Part shown: positions 6,901 through 11,094 of the stretch, one piece after another
Numbering within the stretch: the stretch's first letter is position 1
Layout of the letters: each line of letters starts with the position of its first letter
Source of the DNA: CAINEC01 sp046052065
Lineage (GTDB): Bacteria; Bacteroidota; Bacteroidia; AKYH767-A; OLB10
Assembly (NCBI GenBank): GCA_046052065.1
Contig: JBJOND010000081.1
Location: forward strand, 1-11,094
Direction of reading: 5' to 3'
Length of the DNA: 11,094 nucleotides
The notes under the pieces: generated by a model
Told to the model about the DNA's origin: nothing
The model's database searches: none
What the model saw: the letters and a program-made list of their open reading frames with translations, nothing else
Translations under genes and position numbers: made by a program

Positions 6901-6931
6901 CAAAAATAATCGGTATTTACTACTCTCCAAA
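6901..6931 (-). promoter_or_regulatory. Complete Bacteroidota promoter (TTTG-N19-TATTTTTG) for deoxynucleoside kinase
   Basis: On the - strand, TTTG (6931-6928) is followed after exactly 19 nt by TATTTTTG (6908-6901). This fits the -33/-7 consensus TTTG-N19-21-TAnnTTTG. Transcription would start near 6894, leaving a leader of about 40 nt before the TTG start. It is the best promoter in the window. Confidence 0.65.
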
Positions 6932-6945
6932 AAAATGTTAATAAG

Positions 6946-7752
6946 TTATTTTTTAGAGGAAGAAATCTTTAAAATGTCGTTTGGCATTAATTCATATAAC
7001 TTACTCTTAGTAACTGCCGATTTTAATACAGCGGCTTGCTGTAAAGAGGCAAATTTTGAAGGCTCTGATAGGTATCGGATATCGCAAGAATATACAAAGT
7101 CGTGAGTGGAAGCATTCACTTGTGTTCCCTCAATATTCAGACTTATTGGCTCATCACCAAGTTCGATTTTGCGAATGAAGGTAGCATAGCGATCAAAAAC
7201 ATAAAGTGTGCTACTATTGCTAAGAACTAAGTAGTTTCCATCGGTAATTAGTCGTTGTGGATTTAACTCCGTAAATAAAATCTGCCGTAAGTCGATGGCT
7301 CCTGCAGGTTCAACGCCTGTTGCATTTAACATGACTTTATTTAGGGTGCCATTACCTCGGTCGAATACCCAGATGCCCCCGTCAAACGAATTGGCAGTAA
7401 GAGTAGGGTCTGTAAAACCAATTTGCTTTAAATCGATTTCAAATTGAAAAGCAAGTTGATTATCTGATACAATCAACCATCCTTGTTCTCGATAAAAAAT
7501 TAAAATCCGTAATGGGTTTTCAGCATTGATGCTTGTTGGTGCTCCAAGGTCCTTACGACTATTCACTCTTAGCGTCTTTCCTTCTGAATTGATTTTGATA
7601 AACTCGGAGTTTTTCTTTGCTACATATAAATTTTCAAATCCATCTAGCGAAAAATCGACGACGTTTAAAATACTGTCTGTTTGTGCACGACATTCTAATC
7701 CACACAGAAGGAAGCAGAAAACTATTAATGCAATTAAATAATTTCGAAACAT
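6946..7752 (-). CDS. Secreted beta-propeller-like protein of unknown function
   Basis: 268 residues. The signal peptide has R3, a hydrophobic core from about 5 to 19 and probable cleavage after RA or RAQ (22-24). The mature protein has repeats of the form hydrophobic strand, DG or DN turn, aromatic strand: SLDGFENLYVAKK (35-47), then NPLRILIFY (79-87), LIVSDNQLAF (93-102) and GGIWVFDRGNGTLNKV. This resembles the blades of NHL/WD-like propellers and of a conserved Bacteroidota hypothetical family. The blade count is not clear. The ATG at 7752 lies inside the end of the GH3 gene, whose stop is at 7736-7734; the 19-nt overlap points to translational coupling. It is likely periplasmic or outer-membrane associated. 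No catalytic residues are evident. Confidence 0.8.
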   Translation of the reverse strand: MFRNYLIALIVFCFLLCGLECRAQTDSILNVVDFSLDGFENLYVAKKNSEFIKINSEGKTLRVNSRKDLGAPTSINAENPLRILIFYREQGWLIVSDNQLAFQFEIDLKQIGFTDPTLTANSFDGGIWVFDRGNGTLNKVMLNATGVEPAGAIDLRQILFTELNPQRLITDGNYLVLSNSSTLYVFDRYATFIRKIELGDEPISLNIEGTQVNASTHDFVYSCDIRYLSEPSKFASLQQAAVLKSAVTKSKLYELMPNDILKISSSKK

Positions 7753-9254
7753 TGTTTTAAAATTTCATCTACAAAGGTTCGGTTATTTGATAGTCGAGGC
7801 ACCTTGTGTTGTCCACCTAATTTCTCTCTTGATTTCATCCAGTTGTAAAAGCTTCCCGAAGGTAATGAACGGATAACTGGAGGATTTAGTACTTTATCTT
7901 TATAGCGTTTTGCTTCGTAATCGCTGTTCAATTTTTTCAAAGCTTCGTCTAATCTATTTCGAAACTCCTCCATATCATTTGGTGCAGCATCAAATTCAAT
8001 CAGCCATTCATGCGCACCCGATGCATCATCAGAGAAATAAACAGGTGCAGCAGTGTATTCTTTAATATGTGATCCTGTTGCTATGCAGGCTTCAAATAAC
8101 GCTTTTTCTGCATTATCTACAATCAATTCTTCTCCGAATGCATTGATGAAATGTGCAGTACGGCCTGTGATTTTTATTCGATAAGGGCTCAAAGATGTAA
8201 AGCAAATTGTATCACCAATTTTGTATCTCCAAAGTCCTGCATTAGTTGTAATTACGATAGCGTAGTTTTGATGTAATTGAACTTCGTCTAATTTTAAGGT
8301 CTTTGGATTTTCATTATTCCATTCGTTCATCGGAATAAACTCATAGTAAATTCCATAATCGAGCATCAATAACATCTCATCTGAATTGCGCTGGTCTTGT
8401 ATTCCGAAAAATCCTTCTGAAGCATTGTAGGTTTCGAGATAATACATGTCATCTCGAGGAATTAGTTTTTTGAACTGATCTTTATAAGGACTAAAATTTA
8501 CAGCACCATGAACAAATAATTCGAGGTTAGGCCATACTTCAAGAATATTATTTTTACCACTTAGCTCTAATACTCTTTTTAGCAATACTAACGTCCACGA
8601 AGGTACGCCATTTAAATTTGTGACGTTCTCATTCATTGTTGCTAAAGCAATCTTCTCGATTTTTTCTTCCCACTCATCCATCAATGCAATTGTTCTGTCT
8701 GGCGTTTGAAATAATTGAATCCAGAAGGGTAGATTCTCAATTAAGATAGCACTTAAGTCGCCATAAAATGAATTGCTATCGGTAGTGTTAATCTGATGAC
8801 TTCCACCAAGTGAAAGTAGTTTGCCATCGAATAATTTTGTCTCTGGGTTATTGTGAAAATAAATACACAACAAATCTTTTCCACCTTTATAATGACATTC
8901 CTCTAACGATTCAGGACTAACGGGAATAAACTTCGATTTATCTGATGTAGTTCCAGACGATTTAGCAAACCATTTTATTTCTGAGGGCCAAAGCAATTGC
9001 TGTTCTCCATTTTTTAATCGGAAGATGTAGGGCTTTAGCGATTCATAATCTTGTAAGGGGACACGATTTCTAAATTCATCCGATGTGGTGATAGAAGAAA
9101 AGTCGTATTTCTGTCCAAACTCGGTATGTCGTGCGAAGCCAATTAGTTTTTTCAATAAATCTTCTTGTACTTCATTCGGATATCGCATGAATGTCTCAAT
9201 CTGATGATTGCGTTGCATCATGAACCATGAAAGTACCGAATTGATAATTGGCAT
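7734..9254 (-). CDS. GH3-family adenylate-forming enzyme (putative acyl-acid amido synthetase)
   Basis: 506 residues, of the GH3 family within the ANL-like adenylating enzymes. Plant members join amino acids to acyl acids such as auxin or jasmonate; the bacterial substrate is unknown. Nucleotide-binding motifs are SSGTT (99-103) followed by SDKSKFIPVS, YNASEG (276-281) and YKIGD (344-348). An INAFGEEL segment then leads into the C-terminal domain, where EAKRYKDKVLNPP and the conserved tail GGQHKVPRL appear. The motifs expected for adenylation are present, so the enzyme is probably active; it is shorter than plant GH3 proteins (about 600). ATG at 9254 gives a normal N-terminus. It starts 50 bp after the PolX-like gene and overlaps the propeller gene. 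Having an exported partner suggests a role tied to the envelope, but that is inference. Confidence 0.9.
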   Translation of the reverse strand: MPIINSVLSWFMMQRNHQIETFMRYPNEVQEDLLKKLIGFARHTEFGQKYDFSSITTSDEFRNRVPLQDYESLKPYIFRLKNGEQQLLWPSEIKWFAKSSGTTSDKSKFIPVSPESLEECHYKGGKDLLCIYFHNNPETKLFDGKLLSLGGSHQINTTDSNSFYGDLSAILIENLPFWIQLFQTPDRTIALMDEWEEKIEKIALATMNENVTNLNGVPSWTLVLLKRVLELSGKNNILEVWPNLELFVHGAVNFSPYKDQFKKLIPRDDMYYLETYNASEGFFGIQDQRNSDEMLLMLDYGIYYEFIPMNEWNNENPKTLKLDEVQLHQNYAIVITTNAGLWRYKIGDTICFTSLSPYRIKITGRTAHFINAFGEELIVDNAEKALFEACIATGSHIKEYTAAPVYFSDDASGAHEWLIEFDAAPNDMEEFRNRLDEALKKLNSDYEAKRYKDKVLNPPVIRSLPSGSFYNWMKSREKLGGQHKVPRLSNNRTFVDEILKQCFEII

Positions 9255-9304
9255 TGCGGAAAATTTATTTTCTAAATATACGGAAAGAAATTATTCAAAT
9301 AAAA

Positions 9305-10978
9305 TCAACGACTTTTCTTTTTCTGAAACCAATTGTTAATTTCTTCCAATGTAAATGCGTTAAACGTAAATGATTTGGTCAGTCCGCCTTTACGAGCAGC
9401 ACAAACACCATAATGCATATCGAGTAGGCCAGCAGTTTCATGAGCATCGGGATTGATAGAAATCATTACATTTTTATCCATGCAGTAATCTATCCAGCGC
9501 CAATCGATATCTAAGCGATAAGGGTGTGCATTTAATTCAATAACTACGTTGTTTTCAGCGCAGGCATCTATCACTTTTTTATGATCGATAGGATATCCTT
9601 TTCTTGCTAATAACAAACGACCAGTTGGATGTCCGAGGATGGTTGTATATGGATTTTCAATTGCTTTTATCAAACGAGTAGTTGCTTTGTCTTCGTCCAT
9701 TTTTAATCCTGAATGCACAGAGGCAACAATAAAATCGAAGGTTGATAAAATTTCATCGGGATAATCAAGACTACCATCTGAGAGGATATCACTTTCAATG
9801 CCTTTAAAAATTTTGAATGGTGCTAGTTCTGCGTTTAACAAATCAATTTTCTGATGTTGTTGAGTCACACGTTCTATTTGCAGTCCATTTGCATACCCTG
9901 CACTTTTTGAGTGATCACAAATTCCGAAATACTGTAAACCTAAATCGCGTGCAGCTAACGCCATTTCTCGCAAGGAATGAATGCCGTCGCTGTAAGTACT
10001 ATGATTATGCAAACAGCCTTTTAAATCGGAATATTCGATAAAGGAAGGAATTGGATTAGTAGTAGCATATTTTCCTTCCAAAATTCCTTCACGTAATTCA
10101 GGAATATAATAAGGTAGTGATAGTTTTTTGTAAATTTCTTCTTCGGATAGGCATTCCGTTATATCAACACTCGATTTGTTTTCAAGGCAAAAAGCAATAT
10201 GTTTTTCATTGCCAGTTTGAATCCATGTTTCATAAACGAAATGATCATCAGAGACTATTGTTATATTAATAGGAAGTCCAATTAAGGAATTGTATTCAAG
10301 TTTTTTTTCTTCAGAAGTTAATAAGGATAATTCTTTGTTTGCTAGTAGCAAATTTTTGAATTCATCTGAAAAGTTATTTTTAATAATGATTTCAATACGT
10401 TGTAGAATTTCACATTTTCTTCTGAAGTCGCCGCAATAATTCCAAGATACACCTTGAAGATTTTTTATTTTTTGAAAAGTAGTTTCAGCAAGTTGTTCAG
10501 CTGTTGCAAAATGAAAATATCCTTTGCTTGATAATTTATACTGAACGGCTTCTTTTATTTGTTGTTGGGTTTTAGCGCCAAATCCTTTGACTTCAATAAG
10601 TCGATTTTCATTACATGCGTATAGCAATTCACCCAACGATTCGATACCCATTTCTTTCCAGATGATGGATGTTTTCTTTGGACCAATTCCTTTTACATGC
10701 ATGATATCTAAAACACCTTCGGGAGTTTCGCTCAATAATTTTTGATATTCTTCAATTTCTCCTGTAGTAAAATAGGTTGTGAGTTTAGCACTCAAGCTCT
10801 TTCCAATTCCATCTACATTTTCAAGTTCTTCTTTTGATAATCCGTGGATATGTGTGGTTAATCGATCTAATTTAAAAGCGGCATTTTGGTAAGATTTTAT
10901 TTTAAAGGAATTCTCTCCATGTAGCTCCATTAATCGAGCTATGTCTTTTAGTAAATCGGCAATTTGGTAATTCTCCAT
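9305..10978 (-). CDS. polX: PolX-like protein: helix-hairpin-helix DNA-binding region, degenerate polymerase palm, intact PHP domain
   Basis: 557 residues with the domain order of bacterial PolX. The N-terminal part (1-150) has helix-hairpin-helix turns at VDGIGKSL (55-62), VKGIGPKK (95-102) and VKGFGAKT (130-137). The palm region (about 160-270) keeps the fold signature CGDFRRKCE (182-190), but the polymerase carboxylates look lost. The usual GSxRR...DxD pattern reads GDFRR...RIE (R194, E196), and the third Asp position reads N238. The C-terminal PHP domain (318-557) is complete: HNH (324-326), D331, H356, E395, H422, H450, D511 and H513 supply the expected nine metal ligands. It therefore probably acts as a DNA-binding phosphodiesterase or exonuclease rather than a polymerase; standard annotation would call it DNA polymerase X. 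ATG at 10978 gives the family N-terminus. It appears to head the PolX-GH3-propeller unit; no perfect promoter box was found upstream. Confidence 0.9.
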   Translation of the reverse strand: MENYQIADLLKDIARLMELHGENSFKIKSYQNAAFKLDRLTTHIHGLSKEELENVDGIGKSLSAKLTTYFTTGEIEEYQKLLSETPEGVLDIMHVKGIGPKKTSIIWKEMGIESLGELLYACNENRLIEVKGFGAKTQQQIKEAVQYKLSSKGYFHFATAEQLAETTFQKIKNLQGVSWNYCGDFRRKCEILQRIEIIIKNNFSDEFKNLLLANKELSLLTSEEKKLEYNSLIGLPINITIVSDDHFVYETWIQTGNEKHIAFCLENKSSVDITECLSEEEIYKKLSLPYYIPELREGILEGKYATTNPIPSFIEYSDLKGCLHNHSTYSDGIHSLREMALAARDLGLQYFGICDHSKSAGYANGLQIERVTQQHQKIDLLNAELAPFKIFKGIESDILSDGSLDYPDEILSTFDFIVASVHSGLKMDEDKATTRLIKAIENPYTTILGHPTGRLLLARKGYPIDHKKVIDACAENNVVIELNAHPYRLDIDWRWIDYCMDKNVMISINPDAHETAGLLDMHYGVCAARKGGLTKSFTFNAFTLEEINNWFQKKKSR

Positions 10979-11051
10979 GGTTTAAAAATACAGCTTAATT
11001 TGAAGAGTGATAAATATCGATTGCAAATTATTTTCAAATGATGAAAAGCAT

Positions 11052-11059
11052 TAATTTTG
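11052..11059 (+). promoter_or_regulatory. Possible -7 box (TAATTTTG) for the gene at the right edge
   Basis: TAATTTTG matches TAnnTTTG and ends 5 nt before the ATG at 11065. If real, the transcript would start at or very near the start codon (leaderless). No -33 element is evident, so this could be chance in A+T-rich DNA. Confidence 0.3.
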
Positions 11060-11064
11060 CTTTC

Positions 11065-11094
11065 ATGAAACGTATTTCTCTACTGTCATTATTT
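11065..11094 (+). CDS. Start of a gene cut by the right edge, signal-peptide-like N-terminus
   Basis: ATG at 11065 opens a frame reading MKRISLLSLF to the window end: basic residues then a hydrophobic run, as at the start of an exported protein. Two in-frame ATGs at 11038 and 11041 could also be starts, but they would place polar residues ahead of the signal. It is divergent from the PolX-like gene across an 86-bp gap. Too little is visible to assign a product. Confidence 0.45.
   Translation, partial: MKRISLLSLF

Noticed and set aside
6930..6954. Hairpin AAAAAAT...ATTTTTT with a T run on the - strand after the propeller gene
   Set aside because: The stem is A-T only and part of it encodes the terminal lysines; too weak to call a terminator, and it overlaps the -33 element of the dNK promoter.
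7526..7741. Open frame on the + strand, 71 codons
   Set aside because: Antisense to the propeller gene, whose signal peptide and regular strand pattern show that it is the real coding strand.
9817..10041. Open frame on the + strand, 74 codons
   Set aside because: Antisense to the PHP domain, which contains conserved metal ligands in this very stretch.
9305..10978. Ordinary active DNA polymerase X
   Set aside because: Domain order fits PolX, but the catalytic DxD and third Asp are not visible in the palm, so polymerase activity is not supported.
10979..11064. Promoter boxes for polX on the - strand (TAATTTG-like and TATTTTTA)
   Set aside because: Each departs from TAnnTTTG by a missing or wrong base, and none has a -33 partner at the right distance.

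Overview
The window looks like a chromosomal segment from a member of the Bacteroidota, probably of the Flavobacteriia/Chitinophagia type. Three things point there. First, several genes are typical of or restricted to that phylum: a DUF4294 protein, an OmpH/Skp protein with an N-terminal anchor, a bacterial GH3 protein, a PIN_3 protein and a ~500-residue biotin carboxylase. Second, promoter -7 boxes of the TAnnTTTG type lie in front of several genes. Third, the DNA is A+T-rich and almost lacks purine-rich Shine-Dalgarno sequences. I cannot name the genus.

Layout. On the + strand: the 3' end of a PIN-domain (toxin-like) gene (1-293); accC, biotin carboxylase (375-1874); and a DUF4294 exported protein 12 bp downstream (1887-2513). 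Its stop codon touches the stop codon of a convergent OmpH/Skp-like gene (2514-3071, -). An 87-bp divergent promoter region separates that gene from prfC, release factor 3 (3159-4754, +). From 4772 to 10978 everything is on the - strand. In transcription order this is: a PolX-like protein with a PHP domain (10978-9305), a GH3-family adenylating enzyme (9254-7734), a secreted beta-propeller-like protein that overlaps GH3 by 19 nt (7752-6946), a deoxynucleoside kinase with its own promoter (6851-6216), an FkbM methyltransferase (6152-5400) and an unrecognised membrane-anchored or exported protein (5380-4772). At the right edge a new + strand gene with a signal-peptide-like start begins.

How the genes relate. 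Most are housekeeping: fatty-acid or acyl-CoA carboxylation, translation termination, envelope chaperoning and nucleotide salvage. PolX-like, GH3 and propeller form a tightly packed block that looks like one transcription unit. FkbM and the unknown gene form a separate two-gene block. No stretch without a gene exceeds 100 bp. I saw no rRNA, tRNA, CRISPR array, insertion sequence or riboswitch.

The points most worth a second look are four: a PolX homologue whose polymerase carboxylates are all replaced while its PHP metal site is intact; a shared TAnnTTTG-nnCYTCAA block ahead of accC, ompH-like and prfC that implies similar very short leaders; zero-spacing convergent stops inside a small inverted repeat; and a fresh-looking 13-bp tandem duplication across a stop codon. 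I see no clear evidence for a wholly new defence or mobile system.
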